From Orychophragmus violaceus (lineage: Eukaryota > Streptophyta > Magnoliopsida > Brassicales > Brassicaceae): a stretch of DNA of 64,000 nt. Below, in pieces: positions 32,255-44,680 of the stretch (the first letter of the stretch is position 1; every line of letters starts with the position of its first letter). Both the position numbers and the translations under genes were made by a program. Where the stretch lies: assembly GCA_030180135.1 (NCBI GenBank), contig CM058236.1, positions 61,779,728 to 61,843,727 on the forward strand, in the 5' to 3' direction. A model generated the notes under the pieces. It worked only from the letters and a program-made list of their open reading frames with translations, was not told the DNA's origin and did not search any database.

Positions 32255-32450
32255 ATGTCTTCTTCCAATTATTATAGTTCATAGATGGACGGAGGATTGA
32301 TCCGGCGACGAATTTATTGTACACTGACTTTTTTTGTCAACTTAGTATTATGAAATTCATGACGGTAGCATATCGTCAACAACAGACGCAGAAAAACGGT
32401 AAGTTAAAATATCCATGTACTCAGTGCCAGATTGTTAAAATGTCTAAATC
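32255..32450 (+). pseudogene. CACTA transposase-associated domain remnant
   Basis: ATGTCTTCTTCC starts MSSSNYYSS, then a stop where the family usually has a W before M. After a frame change the sequence reads RIDPATNLLYTDFF, and further on KNGKLKYPCTQC. This is the pattern of the Transpos_assoc (PF13963) N-terminal domain of TNP2-type proteins, with a C-P-C-x-x-C end. The frame is broken, and nothing recognisable follows. Confidence 0.6.
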
Positions 32451-33082
32451 CTCATTGTTTGTAATATTAATATTTTTATAAAGATATTTTATGAATATTT
32501 TATAATTAAAAATTATAATATATTTTCGGTTTTATAAAATTTTAATTTTAATATTAATAAATTTATTTTATAATTACAAAATTATTTATTATATTAAAAT
32601 AAATATATATATATAATCAATAAACGTCGATAATCTGCCAGTAAAATACTTCCGGTAAACCGTCTGTTTAAAATCATTGGTAATCCGTTGGTAAACCATC
32701 GTCGGTAAACCGTCAGTAAGAATCTGTCGGTAAGCCATCAGTAAATATCCGTTGGTTATTTGTCGGTATTAACGGACGGTTTACCGACAATTATAAACCG
32801 ACGGATTACTGACAAAGCGGTCGTCGGTAAATTTAATCGGTAATCCTTCAGTTTAGTTTCGTCGATAATCCAGGGTATAACCATCGGTTTTATCTTGTCG
32901 ATTTGCCGTCAGTTATACGTCGGTAAATATCCGTCAATAATCTGTTGGTAATTTCTGACGAAAAATCGATGAATTTCAGTTTCCGACGAAATAGAACCGA
33001 CAGATCCTATCGGTTGGGAATTCGTCGGTCAAAGCTTTTATCGACATATAACTAACAGATTCATTCGTCAGTTATGTCATGT
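32451..33082. repeat. Subterminal CCGTCGGTAA array of CACTA element 1
   Basis: AT-rich stretch, then from about 32620 more than a dozen degenerate copies of GTCGGTAANCCGTC in alternating orientation up to the C0 insertion. A matching set lies at 31795-32040. Confidence 0.75.
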
Positions 33083-33087
33083 TTTAT

Positions 33088-34526
33088 TGATACAAGGATT
33101 TTGCAATCCTTTGAGGTACCAATTCCTCAAGCCTATCGATTTAGCTTTGAGGTATCGAACCTTTTTGGGATGGATAAGACCAATAAGCAAGCACTAAACC
33201 TTCAGAGTCAAATCAAACAGTTTGGTTTTGTTTCTAACAATCCTAACAGTAAATAATTCAAGCAGAAATAATTTAAAAGCAAATAACAAATGGATTCAAT
33301 CAATGACAAAGATAAGGCCTAAAGGTTGAGGTCAACGGATAGGTGACTCGGGATGATCAAGGAGTCCTAAGTCAAACTTCATAGAAGCTAATCTCCTAGC
33401 ATGGAACACACCAAGTAAACCAGTTTAATCTCTTAATACCAATTATTCACTTAATCCTAACTCAAGAACAAATTATAATTTGTGAATTAGAATCAAATGA
33501 GCATTCAAACAGGTTCCGAACAGCAAACAATCACTCTAGACATACATTTTCATGTGCTAAAATGTGGAAGTTCTAACAAAGCTAGAAACTGGAATTTCAT
33601 CGAACATGTTGTGAACAAGAAATTCTAAACATCCTAATCAATGTGATCAAGATTAATTACGCACTAAGCACATTTTGATAGATGAGATTTCAAACAATCA
33701 ATCACTAGAAATCCATTGATCACCCCTAATCAACCTAATCCTACCTAACCCATAAGCCTATGAAGAACTACTCACTAATCATCATTAGATCAACAAAACT
33801 CATAGAAATAGAGTTGATCATGGGAGATTAGTGATGGATTGAGAGATTTGTTGAAGGAATCACAAAAGAAGTACTAGATAAATCAAAGGAATCCAACTTG
33901 TTCTTACAAAAGAGTTTAGAACATCAAAAATAGCTTCCGAAACAATAAAAAAGGTTTTGGGCTTAAATAGTCAATAGGGTGCGAGCCGGGTCAACCCGGA
34001 ACAAACCGGGTGTTGACCCGGATCCGAAACAATTTCAGGGACGCGTATCGGTCTGGCCAGCCGATACGCCAGCCGATATGGACTCTCGGATTTTTTCTGG
34101 GAAGGGTCGTATCGGCCTGGCCAGCCGATACGCCAACCGATATGGGCGTTCAAAATTTAATCCGAGAGGTCATATCGGTTGGGCCAGCCGATACGCCAAC
34201 CGGTATGGACTCCTGGTCTTCGGTCGAGGGGTTGTATCGGCTTGCTTGGCCGATATGCACACCGGTACGGCTTGTATCTGCTTCCTCCTTAGTTCCTTGA
34301 GCTCTAGACTCTACTGTCAAGTTTACCATCGCTCCTAGACACCTCCTATCACCTGCAAAACACAAGAAACACTCCAAATGCAAGCCTAAAGTGCCTACTC
34401 CTAGTCCTAAACAACTCTAAACTCTAGATGCAACAATGACTCGACAAAATGGTATGAATGATGGAGAAAAGAAGTCAAAACAAGAACTATATACAAGCCT
34501 AAATGCATGAAAATGTATGAATATCA
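33088..34526 (-). repeat. 3' LTR of element C0
   Basis: 1439 bp. The ATCGG/CCGAT palindrome cluster is at about 34045-34275 (TATCGGNCTGGCCAGCCGATAC units each followed by a half-site CCGATATG). Confidence 0.9.
34045..34275. repeat. ATCGG/CCGAT palindrome cluster in C0 LTR
   Basis: Four modules with arms TATCGG and CCGATA around GGCC-containing centres, each followed after about 5 bases by CCGATATG or a decayed form. The same clusters occur at 36320-36545, 43535-43805, 48180-48415, 49496-49600, 52425-52650 and 54285-54510. Confidence 0.85.
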
Positions 34527-36056
34527 ATTCCCCCAAAATTGAATCTTGCTTGTCCACAAGCAAGCATAAGATCATCAAAGCAAGTTGCGAGAAAGGTTTG
34601 AAGGTGGGAGCTCATATCCAAAGACAAAACCGAGATCAACAAGTTCCAATTCGAGTCAACGCCACCAAGATGTAACCAAGTAAGGCCTACTCCAAAAATT
34701 TAGCCATGCTCATCAAGACAAAACTCTTAGCTCAATTCTCAACCTAGACAAGCATTCCTATCAACTAGCTCTTTAACATTCATTAGGTTTTCAAGTGGAT
34801 CTTACTCAATGCAAGGTGATCAAACTCATTTGGCAAAGGGACAAGGTTTTGAGATTAAAGTGATCTCAATCAAAAGAGGTTTACTCCAAAAGCATGAAGG
34901 TTCTCTCATAAAGAAGTGAATGAGCTATAGTAAAATGCTAAGAGTTAGAGGCAATTGGTGCATACTAGGTTGATTTCTATCTACCCTTGCCCCAATTACT
35001 TCTTCTCCTAGTCTAGTCCACCTAGCTGGATACTACCCTTGACCAAGGCTATTTTTGCCTCATCCCCTTTTCTCAATCAAACACTTTTTCTTAAACTCCC
35101 CAAGGATCAAAGAAGACTTTTCAAACAGAGGCAAATCTTTCTTTTTTATCTTAGCTCAAATCTTTCTCTAACAATGACCTCTTTTCTTTCTTTAAGCTGA
35201 GCCCTTGGATTCTTTTCATTTTAAAATATGAGACACTCTTCTTTTCTTCAAACACATAAGAACTTTTCTTCTTTTAAAACACTTTGCCAACAAACATAAG
35301 ATCCCAACCAAAATCCCTTTCATTCTTCCCCTTCTTAACTCTCTTTTTTTCATTCCCAATTCTTCCCCCAAACTTGGATTCGAGCCTATTGCAAAGCTAA
35401 AGGTAATGAGCTTGCACTATATGGAAATTTTCCCTAGTCGCCTCATACTCAACACTTTTTACCTAGCTCATTCAAAAAAATAGGCCTACCTCTCAACAAG
35501 AGTGTTTATGGTTTAAAAGAAGGGTGGTGAAAGGTGTGGAGTCTATTCAAGCAAGCGAGAGTGGTAAAAGGGATAAGAATGCTTGAATATTTTCAGAGTA
35601 TCCATGAGTTTAACATACAAAGCATGAGCAGGATAATTAGATGTCATCATTAAAGTTCTCACTTAGGTAGAGCTAGTGTCAATTCAAAGCCTATTTCAGT
35701 TTCAAACCAAGTTTCAAAGCAAGCAATCCGAGCATGGTTCGTCTTAACTTTCTAGCCTTTCTTGAATTACAATCTTATGACCATCAACTAGCTCAAACAA
35801 CTAGCATAAAGAACAAGTCATCACTCAATCAGTCTTACAAGGAAATTCAATCATTGCTCCCTATGCATGCGTCCTATATAATGCAACTAGACTCGATCCT
35901 AAGATGCTTTCTTTTATTGTGAAAATTTTTCAAAATTTTTCGATTTTGTTTTTTGTTTTTCTATGCCTTAGATGCAATGCATGAGACTCAAAGACAAAAA
36001 CATGATTAGCAACTAGCCTCTCCCCCAAACTTAGTTCACACCGTATCGGTGGGAAA
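34527..36056 (-). other. 3' noncoding interior of element C0, left piece
   Basis: Begins with the polypurine tract (minus strand AATTTTGGGGGAAT) and a CTTGCTTGTGGACAAGCAAG dyad that is also present just before the C1 3' LTR (47891-47910). It corresponds to 46500-47920 of C1 in inverse orientation. No coding. Confidence 0.75.
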
Positions 36057-36061
36057 GTAAG

Positions 36062-37502
36062 TGATATTCATACATTTTCATGCATTTAGGCTTGTTTATA
36101 GTTCTTGTTTTGACTTCTTTTCTCCATCATTCATACCATTTTGTCGAGTCATTGTCACATCTAGAGTCTAGAGTTGTTTAGGACTAGGATTAGGCATTCT
36201 AGGCTTGCATTTGGGGTGTTTCTTGTGTTTTGCAGGTGAATGGAGGCATCTAGGAGCATTGGTGAGCTTGGAATTGGAGTCTTGAGCTCAGAAGACCAAG
36301 GAAGAGCCAGCGAAGGACCATAGCGGTCTGAGTATCGGCCAGGCGGGCCGATACGACCCCTCGTCAAAGTCCCGGAGAACCATATCGGCCCCAGTATCGG
36401 TCCACCCAACCGATATGGACTCTCGGATTATTTTTCGAGACTTCATATCGGTTCACATATCGGTCGGGTGGACCGATATGCTCCACCCAGATTTAATCCG
36501 AGACTTGGTATCGGTTCACATATCGGTCCACCTGACCGATATTGTCCCAGATTTTTCACTTGGATCCGGGTCAACACCCGGTTTGTTCCGGGTTGACCCG
36601 GCTCGCACCTTTCAGACTATTTAAGCCAAAAACCTATTTCATTTTGTTTCTTAAGCAGTTTTTGATGTTCTAAACTCTTTTGTAAGAACATATTGGATTC
36701 CTTTGATTAATCTAGACTTCTCTTGTTATTCCATCAACAAATCTTTCAATCTCTCACTAATTTACCATGATCAACCCTATTTCTATGAGTTTTGTTGATC
36801 TAGCCATGATTAGTGAGTAGTTCTCCATAGGCTTGTGGGTTGGGTAGGATTAGGTTGATTAGGGGTGATCAATAGAATTCTAGTAGTTAATTGTCAAAAT
36901 CTCATCTAGCAAAGTGCGCTTAATGCCTAATTAATCTTGATCACATTGATTAGGATGTTTAGAATTTCTTGTTCACAACATGTTCGATGAAATTCCAGTA
37001 TTTAGCTTTGTTAGGACTTTCATATTCTAGCGCATGAAAATGTATGTCTAGAGTGATTGGTTGCTAATTGGAACTCGTTTGAATGCTTGTTTGATTTTGA
37101 TTCACAAATGATAATTTGTTCTTGAGTTAAGATTAAATGAAGAATTGGTATTAAGAGATTAAACCGATTTGCTTTGTGTGTTCCTTGCTAGGAGATTAGC
37201 TTGTTTGAAGTTTGAATTAGGATTCCTTGATCATCCCGAGTCACCTATCCGTTGACCTTTACCCTTGAGCCTTATTCTTCCTATTGATTGAATCGTTTGT
37301 TTACTTGCTTTTTGTTTGCTTCGATATGATTTGTTTTGTTAGGATTATTAGGAATTATAAACCAAAATTGTCTGATTTGATTCTGAAGGATTAGTATTTG
37401 CTTATTGGTTTTATCCGTCCCAGAATAGGTTCGATACCTCAAAGCTACTACGATAAGCTTGAGGAATTGGTACCTCAAAGGATTGCAAAATCCTAGTTAC
37501 CA
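36062..37502 (+). repeat. 5' LTR of C1
   Basis: 1441 bp, with an ATCGG/CCGAT cluster at about 36320-36545. A CTATTTAAGCC TATA-like box lies near 36617 and is the likely core promoter. Confidence 0.93.
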
Positions 37503-37505
37503 ATT

Positions 37506-37518
37506 TGGCGCCGTTGCC
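37506..37518 (+). promoter_or_regulatory. Primer binding site of C1, tRNA-Asp
   Basis: TGGCGCCGTTGCC three bases after the LTR, complementary to tRNA-Asp and typical of Athila. Confidence 0.92.
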
Positions 37519-37616
37519 ATTTTGGGATTCTGGATATATCAATTCGTTTTCTACTCCTTTTTAGTTCAAGTCATTGTTACTGATTCGCTACTTTCTCTCA
37601 TTTTGATGCTAGGTGT

Positions 37617-38744
37617 ATGAACTTGCGCAGCAAAGGGACTACAAACTTAGTTGCAAGAGTTTACGACATCAAAGCACACGAGAGGAGACTAGCAAGGGAA
37701 CGACGAGCACAAGAACGAGCTGTTTCAGTTGAAAGTGTTGAGCCAACAGTTATGGATAACCACGAGGATGAGCAGCAGCAACAGCAGCAGCAACAAAGGC
37801 CGGTTAGGGCTATTGGTGATGGAGATACACCTGACACAAATGCTAACCGGCGAGGAATCATTCCACCAGCGGTGAACAATAATAACTTTGAGATCCGAGC
37901 TATGGTGATGAACATGGTGCAGAACAATCAGTTCCATGGGTTAGCATCTGAGGACCCGTTGCAGCACTTGGACACCTTTGACAAGATTTGTGCCACCACG
38001 AGGCTGAATGGTGTGACCGACGATGGGCTGAAAATGCGTCTCTTCGTCTTCTCTTTGGCAGACAGAGCCAAGGATTGGGAAAGCACTATCCCTCCAGGAT
38101 CCATCACTACCTGGGGCGACCTGAAGAAAGCTTTCCTGAAGAAGTTCTTCTCAGCTACTAGGACTGCCCGTTTTCGCAGTCAACTATCCGGGTTTGTGCA
38201 GCGCAACAATGAGAGCTTCGTTGAAGCTTGGGAGAGGTTCAATAAGCTCACCACTCAGTGCCCACATCATGGTTTTACCAAGGAAACGCTACTCAGCAAC
38301 CTCTACCGCGGAGTGCTTCCTAGAATGAGGGCAATGCTTGATTCATGCAGCAATGGACACTTCCTAGGCAAGGGAGTAGATGCAGCTATGGAGCTGATTG
38401 AAAATCTCGCGCAAAGTTATGGCAACTACAATGAGGATTATGAGAGGACTAATAGAGGATCATCAGCTTCAGATGAGAAGTATGAGAAAGAGATAAAGGC
38501 TTTGAATGAAAAGTTGGACAAGGTGATCTCCATTGGCCAAAAGAACATCAGCTTTGTGGGACAACAGGAGGATTCTAAACCACAATATTATGATGATGAT
38601 GAGGATTTGACTCAAGAGGAGATTAACTTCATTGCTGGACAAGGTGGTTTCAACAAAGGCTTCAACCAAAACTATAGAAACCACCCAAACTTCTCATACC
38701 GCAACCCCAATGTAGCCAATCCTCAAGACCAAGTTTATCCTTAA
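37617..38744 (+). pseudogene. Athila Gag of C1, cut by a nonsense codon
   Basis: The frame begins at the first ATG after the primer site. N-terminal 80 residues are basic, then Q-rich. The Retrotrans_gag capsid domain spans about 95-270 with DRAKDWESTIPPGSITTW and QCPHHGFTKETLL. It ends in a Q/N/G-rich region at a TAA (38742-38744). The C0 homologue has Q at that site, so this is a CAA-to-TAA change; the same frame stays open beyond it. Capsid protein of the virus-like particle. Confidence 0.88.
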
Positions 38745-41700
38745 GCTCCATCTCAAGGACAAACTCAAAAACAAGGTCAACAAGGCTTTCAACAACCTCA
38801 ACAGCAAAAGCCATATGTCAATTACAACAACCAACAAGGATTTGGAAACAAGCCTCAGTTTCAAGGTCAACAGGGTTATGCTCCCAAGCAACAATACCCA
38901 CCCGGTTTTGGTCAACAACACCAACAAACTTATTCAACCTCGGGAGCTGATAATGAGCTGAAAAGTATGATGCAGCAACTCCTTCAAGGGCAAGCCTCAG
39001 GAGCTATGGAAGTACGGGACCTTAAGAATGAGCTACAGTGTTTGACTTCAAGGGTCACAAACATGGAAAACAAGAATGCCTCTACGTCCCGCACTCAAGG
39101 TACTTTACCCGGAAAATCTGAGCAAAACTCAAAGGAGTACATCAGCGCTATCACCTTGAGAAGTGGTAAAGAGTTGCAACAAAGTCAAGTGCCCAAGGCT
39201 AAGCTGACATCTACACTCAATGAGGACATTGAAGTTCAAGAAGGGGAGGAGAATTCTGAAAATTCTGCTCTCAACAAAGAGAGTGATAGTGACATGGATA
39301 AGAGGAAAGGAAAGGCTGTAGCTGAAGAAGTAGTGAATGATACACTCAAGAAGAAGGATAGTGTGTTTGTGCCACCACCTTATGAGCCCAAACTACCCTT
39401 TCCGGGCAGATTCAAGAAGAAGCTCCTAGAGAAGTACAAAGCTCTTTTTGACAAGCAGATGAAGAATGTTGAGTTAACCATGTCTTTGATTGATGCCTTC
39501 TTGCTAGTTCCTCAGTATAGCAAGTTTCTCAAAGATGCAATCAAGGAAAGAACCAAAGAAGTGCAAGGGATGGTTGTGTTGTCTCACGAGTGTAGTGCAA
39601 TCATCCAAAGGGATATTGTTCCAAAGAAACTTGAAGATCCTGGCAGTTTTACTCTTCCATGTGCTATTGGTCCATATCGGTTTGAGGGTTGTTTGTGTGA
39701 TCTTGGAGCGAGCGCAAGTTTGATGCCCTTCTCAGTAGCCAAGAGGCTGGGTTTCTCTACCTACAAGGCATGTAGGATCTCCTTGGTTCTTGCAAATAGA
39801 TCGGTGAGATATCCAATTGGTCTCCTAGAAGATCTTCCGGTGAAAGTGGGAGGATTTGAAGTACCAACAGATTTTATTGTATTGGAGATGGACGAAGAAC
39901 CAAAGGATCCTTTAATCCTTGGGAGACCTTTCCTTGCCACAGCTGGTGCGATTATAGATGTCAGGAAAGGGAAGATAGACCTCAACCTTGGCAAAGACAT
40001 AGTGCTCAAATTTGACATCAACAAGGTGATGAAGAAGCCAACCATTCAAGGTCAAATATTTTACATTGAGACTATGGATGAGCTAGCTGATGAACTCCTT
40101 GAAGAGTTGAACATGGAGGATCCTCTAGAGGTCACCTTGACCAAGGAATGTGGGGAGTATGGATATCTTCAAGAGGAGAGCTGGGCTTACATGAGAGCGC
40201 TTGATTCACACAAGCCTTTGTTAGAAGAGGTTGAGTTCATTGAGCTGGGATCAGATTCAGTGTGTGAGGAGCTGGAGGTGTTTACTGTAGACATGGGTAC
40301 CGATGGCGCCAAAGGAGTGGAGCTGTGCAAGGAGCAGCTTGTAGCTGACGATTGGAGCGAGCTTAAGGCGCCAAAGGTTGAGTTAAATCCCCTTCCGCGG
40401 GGGCTTCGGTATGCATTTCTTGGCCCCAACTCTACCTATCCTGTCATTGTGAATGAGTTGCTGAATGATGATGAATTGATTGTTTTGACCACTGAATTGA
40501 AAAAGTTTAGAAAGGCAATAGGATATTCACTTGATGATATAAAAGGATTGTCGCCTAGCTTGTGTACTCATAGGATCCACCTTGAAAATGAATCCATGTC
40601 TTCTATTGAGCACCAAAGGAGATTGAATCCTAACCTTAAAGAAGTAGTCAAGAAAGAGATTCTAAAGTTGCTTGATGCAGGGATAATCTACCCTATCTCG
40701 GACAGCACCTGGGTTTCTCCCGTGCATTGTGTTCCAAAGAAAGGGGGGATTACTGTGGTTAAAAATGACAGCAATGAATTGATCCCTACTAGAACTATCA
40801 CTGGGCATAGGATGTGTATTGACTATAGAAAGCTAAATGCCGCGTCTAGGAAGGATCATTTTCCATTACCATTCATTGATCAAATGCTAGAACGCCTTGC
40901 TAATCATCCTTTCTATTGTTTTCTTGATGGATACAGTGGGTTCTTTCAGATTCCGATACATCCTAATGATCAGGAGAAAACGACATTCACTTGTCCTTAT
41001 GGTACCTTTGCTTATCGAAGGATGCCATTTGGCTTGTGCAATGCACCGGCTACCTTTCAGCGGTGCATGATGTCTATTTTCTCAGATCTTATTGAGGATA
41101 TTGTGGAAGTTTTTATGGATGATTTTTCTGTATATGGTTCTTCTTTCTCCTCCTGTTTGCTGAACTTGTGCAGGGTCTTAAGGAGATGTGAAGAGACGAA
41201 CCTCGTGCTGAATTGGGAGAAGTGCCACTTCATGGTAACAGAAGGGATTGTATTGGGTCACAAGATTTCAGAGAACGGTATTGAAGTGGATAAGGCTAAG
41301 ATAGAGGTGATGACAAGTCTTCAGCCACCAAACTCAGTGAAGGGAATCCGAAGCTTTTTGGGTCATGCAGGGTTCTACCGGCGGTTTATTAAGGATTTCT
41401 CCAAGATCGCTAGACCACTTACACGTCTGCTGTGTAAGGCGACAGATTTTGTGTTTGATGATGAGTGTTTGGCAGCGTTCCAAATGATCAAGGAGGCCTT
41501 GATTAGCGCCCCGATAGTCCAAGCTCCCGACTGGGAGTTGCCTTTTGAGATCATGTGTGATGCAAGCGACTACGCAGTGGGAGCAGTCCTTGGGCAGAGG
41601 AAAGACAAGAAACTCCATGTCATATACTATGCTAGTAGGACATTGGACGATGCTCAAGTGAGGTATGCAACAACTGAGAAAGAGCTTCTTGCTGTGGTGT

Positions 41701-41855
41701 TTGCCTTTGAGAAGTTCAGGTCGTACTTGGTTGGATCTAAAGTTGTGGTGTATACGGATCATGCTGCGTTGAGGTATCTACTCGCCAAGAAAGATGCCAA
41801 ACCAAGGCTTCTGAGGTGGATACTGTTGCTGCAGGAATTTGACTTGGAGATTTAG
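38745..41855 (+). pseudogene. Athila protease, reverse transcriptase and RNase H of C1
   Basis: Same frame as gag, open to a TAG at 41853-41855. First a Q-rich Gag tail. Protease has CDLGASASLMP (D codon at 39699), the DLGA active site common in this clade. RT runs from about 40560 to 41300 with DYRKLN, PFGLCNAPATFQ and the catalytic FMDD (MDD codons 41115-41123). RNase H follows (FEIMCDASDYAVGAVLGQ; TEKELLAVVFAFEKFR; YTDHAALR). The TAG falls just before the DKKG residues that link RNase H to integrase. All visible catalytic residues are intact. Confidence 0.9.
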
Positions 41856-43323
41856 GATAAGAAAGGCATTGAGAATGGAGTGGCTGACCATTTGTCAAGA
41901 CTGAGAATTGAGGATGGAATTCCTCTAGATGACTCTCTCCCTGAGGAGCAGCTAATGGCTTGCAAGGTTGTTAAGGATGCTCATGATACAAAAATGAAGA
42001 TTGATGAAGTGAACTCTATTGAAGACAAAGAACCGTGGTATGCTGATATAGTCAATTTCCTAGCTGTTGGGAAAGAACCACCAAGACTCGATAGCTACCA
42101 AAGAAAGAAGTTCTTTAGAGATGTCAACAGGTACTATTGGGATGAGCCTTACCTCTACACTTTGTGAAAAGATCAGCTCTATAGAAGGTGCATAGCTGAT
42201 GAAGAATGGGAGGCATTCTCCTACATTGCCATGGGTCAGATTATGGTGGTCACTTTGCCACTTTCAAGACGGTTCAAAAGGCTCTACAAGCTGGGTTTTG
42301 GTGGCCTACAATGTTCAAGGATGCCCAAGAGTTCATCACTAAGTGTGATCCTTGTCAGAGAAAGGGGAATATCAGTAGAAGAAATGAGATGCCTCAAAAC
42401 CCCATCCTTGAAGTTGAAGTGTTTGATGTGTGGGGCATTGATTTCATGGGACCCTTCCCATCCTCTTACGGGAATAGCTACATCTTAGTAGCTGTGGATT
42501 ATGTTTCCAAGTGGGTAGAAGCAGTGGCGAGTCCAACTAATGACGCCAAGGTTGTAATAAAGCTGTTCAAGAGCATTATCTCCCCAAGATTTGGAATCCC
42601 GAGGATTGTGATCAGTGATGGAGGCTCACATTTCATCAACAGGCTATTTGAGAGCCTTTTGAAGAAGTATGGGGTGAAGCATAAGGTTGCAACACCATAT
42701 CATCCTCAGACAAGTGGCCAAGTTGAAGTATCCAATAGGCAGATCAAGGCTATCCTAGAGAAGACTGTTGGAGCTTCAAGGAAAGATTGGGCTAAGAAAC
42801 TTGATGATGCACTCTGGGCGTATAGGACTGCTTTCAAGACTCCTTTGGGCACTACACCATTCACCATGCTGTATGGTAAGTCATGTCACTTACCGGTGGA
42901 GGTGGAATATAAGGCCATGTGGGCTGTCAAGTGCTGAACTTTGACATCAAGACCGCAACTGAGAGGAGGTTGATTCAGCTGAATGAACTTGACGAGATAC
43001 GGCTTGAGGCTTTTGAGAGCTCGAAGATCTATAAGGAGAGGACCAAGCTTTTCCATGATAAGCTGATCCAGAAGAAAGAGTTCAAGGAAGGAGATCTTGT
43101 GTTGCTCTTTAACTCCCGGCTGAAACTCTTTCCCGGGAAGCTCAAGTCTAGATGGTCGGGACCGTTTAGAGTGAAGGAGGTGAGACCATATGGAGCAGTG
43201 GTACTTTTGGGAAAATCTGATGAAGAGTTCACGGTCAATGGCCAAAGACTCAAGCATTACTCCGTCTCAGAAGGAATAGAGGAGGGAACTTCCATTCCAC
43301 TCTCTAGCCTTCCCTCAGCTTGA
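41856..43323 (+). pseudogene. Athila integrase of C1, frameshifted
   Basis: Three pieces. 41880-42167 continues the pol frame (linker, ends at a TGA). A frameshift near 42200 leads to 42206-42937, with the H2C2 zinc finger (GGHFATF to CDPCQRKG) and DDE core: D codon 42440, D codon 42617, E codon 42725, the last two 35 residues apart. A second frameshift near 42932 leads to 42919-43323, the C-terminal domain (KEGDLVLLFNSRLKLFPGKL, SRWSGPFRVK). The enzyme would insert element DNA, but this copy cannot make it intact. Confidence 0.88.
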
Positions 43324-43534
43324 GATCACGGTTTGCAAAGTCGAGCTTAACGACTTTAAATAAAAGCGCACTTGGGAGACATTCCCATGTTTATCCTTGT
43401 ACATACGTCTTTTGCTTGTTATTTTTGATGTTTTGCTTTGAGTTTTGTCAGGTTTTGGCTTAAGGACGAGGTTGTAGATGAGCTGGAGTTGAGCAAAGGC
43501 CGCGGAAATGAAGAAAAATGGTGCAGGAGCCAAT

Positions 43535-43805
43535 ATCGGGTTCCGTATCGGTTGGCCGGGCCGATACGGTTCTGGTAAAAATAATCCGAGGCTCCATATC
43601 GGGTCCCGTATCGGTTGGCCAGGCCGATACGGATCCCCCAGAAAGATCGATATCGGTCCCCGTATCGGTTGGCCAGACCGATACGGGTCTTCGGAGTGAA
43701 CAGATATCGGTCGGCGTATCGGTTGGCCAGACCGATACGGGATGCAGGAATTAAATCCGAGAGTTAATATCGGTCGGCGTATCGGTTGGCCAGGCCGATA
43801 CGCCC
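43535..43805. repeat. ATCGG/CCGAT palindrome cluster between pol and ORF-1
   Basis: Five modules of the form ATATCGG-n-CGTATCGGTTGGCCAGRCCGATACG, spaced about 55 bases. They lie between the integrase stop and the leader of the env-like gene, outside the LTR. Confidence 0.85.
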
Positions 43806-44091
43806 TTCGCCCGGGTAAGTCAAACCGATTCTAAACCGATTTCAAACCGGTTTTGACCGGATTTTAACCCAAAAATCGATTTCTTCCCCTTATTTTCTCC
43901 TCCCCACACGCGCTTCTTCCTCTCTCTTGGCTTCTCTTGCGATTTCAACAAAGAGTTCTCCAATTTCTTCCAACTCACTTTTGTCTCTCAAATCTTCACC
44001 TAATTTCGAATTTTCAAGTGCTATATTCAAGGTTTTCAAAGCTCTATCACTTGCTCTCGTTCTCTACCACCATCCTTCATCACAAACCAAG

Positions 44092-44676
44092 GTAAAGCTC
44101 TCAAACTCTCTCAAGATTTTCAGATTGAGAAACCCGGAAAATTTGAACTTGATTTCTTTGAGTTGATGATGGTTGATATTGCTTGAATTCCTCCCCAATA
44201 TGCGCTTGAATGAATGTCCATAGCCAATTTCGCCCTAGGAGTGAATGAATTTGATCTTTGGTGAATTAGGGTTCTTGAGGATATTGAATTCCGAAAATTT
44301 TGGGGGTTTCCTAATTGGATGGTTTCTAATGATGCATTGGATTGTTGAAAGCTTAACTTTGTGATACTACTTGATTTGGATGAGTTTTGTTTCACAAAAG
44401 TTTCAAATATGTGCATTGAGAGCCTTTGGTTCATGAGATTGTTGAATTGCTCAAGAAAGTGATTGATTTGCTTGTACATTGTGCTTATGCTGAGATAGAA
44501 TTGGGTTTGGTTAAGACGCTTAAGCTTGTTTACTGCATTGAAGTTGAAAAAGAGAAGAAAAGAGTATGCAATTGTTAAGCTCCCACAATTGTTGATCATC
44601 AATGCTTTAAGCTCTTATTGATTGTGTTGATAGACTGTGCGATGTACTTATTCGTTCTTTGAGTTGTCTTTTGTAG
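44092..44676 (+). other. Possible intron in the leader of the Athila ORF-1 gene
   Basis: CAAG|GTAAAG at 44091/44092 and TTTTGTAG|G at 44676/44677 make a good plant splice pair, ending four bases before the ORF-1 ATG. Upstream 43870-44091 is CT-rich like a plant 5' UTR, and the bracketed 585 bases are T-rich like an intron. This suggests a separately processed message for ORF-1. Confidence 0.45.
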
Positions 44677-44680
44677 GACA

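Noticed and set aside
33979..34338. Plus-strand frames over the C0 and C1 LTR palindrome clusters (also at 36241, 43508, 48107, 52358 and 54218)
   Set aside because: They are translations of the ATCGG/CCGAT repeat and LTR sequence. They recur only because the LTRs do, and no family is recognisable.
37506..37518. tRNA-like match at the primer sites
   Set aside because: Only the 13 bases complementary to tRNA-Asp are present, not a tRNA gene.
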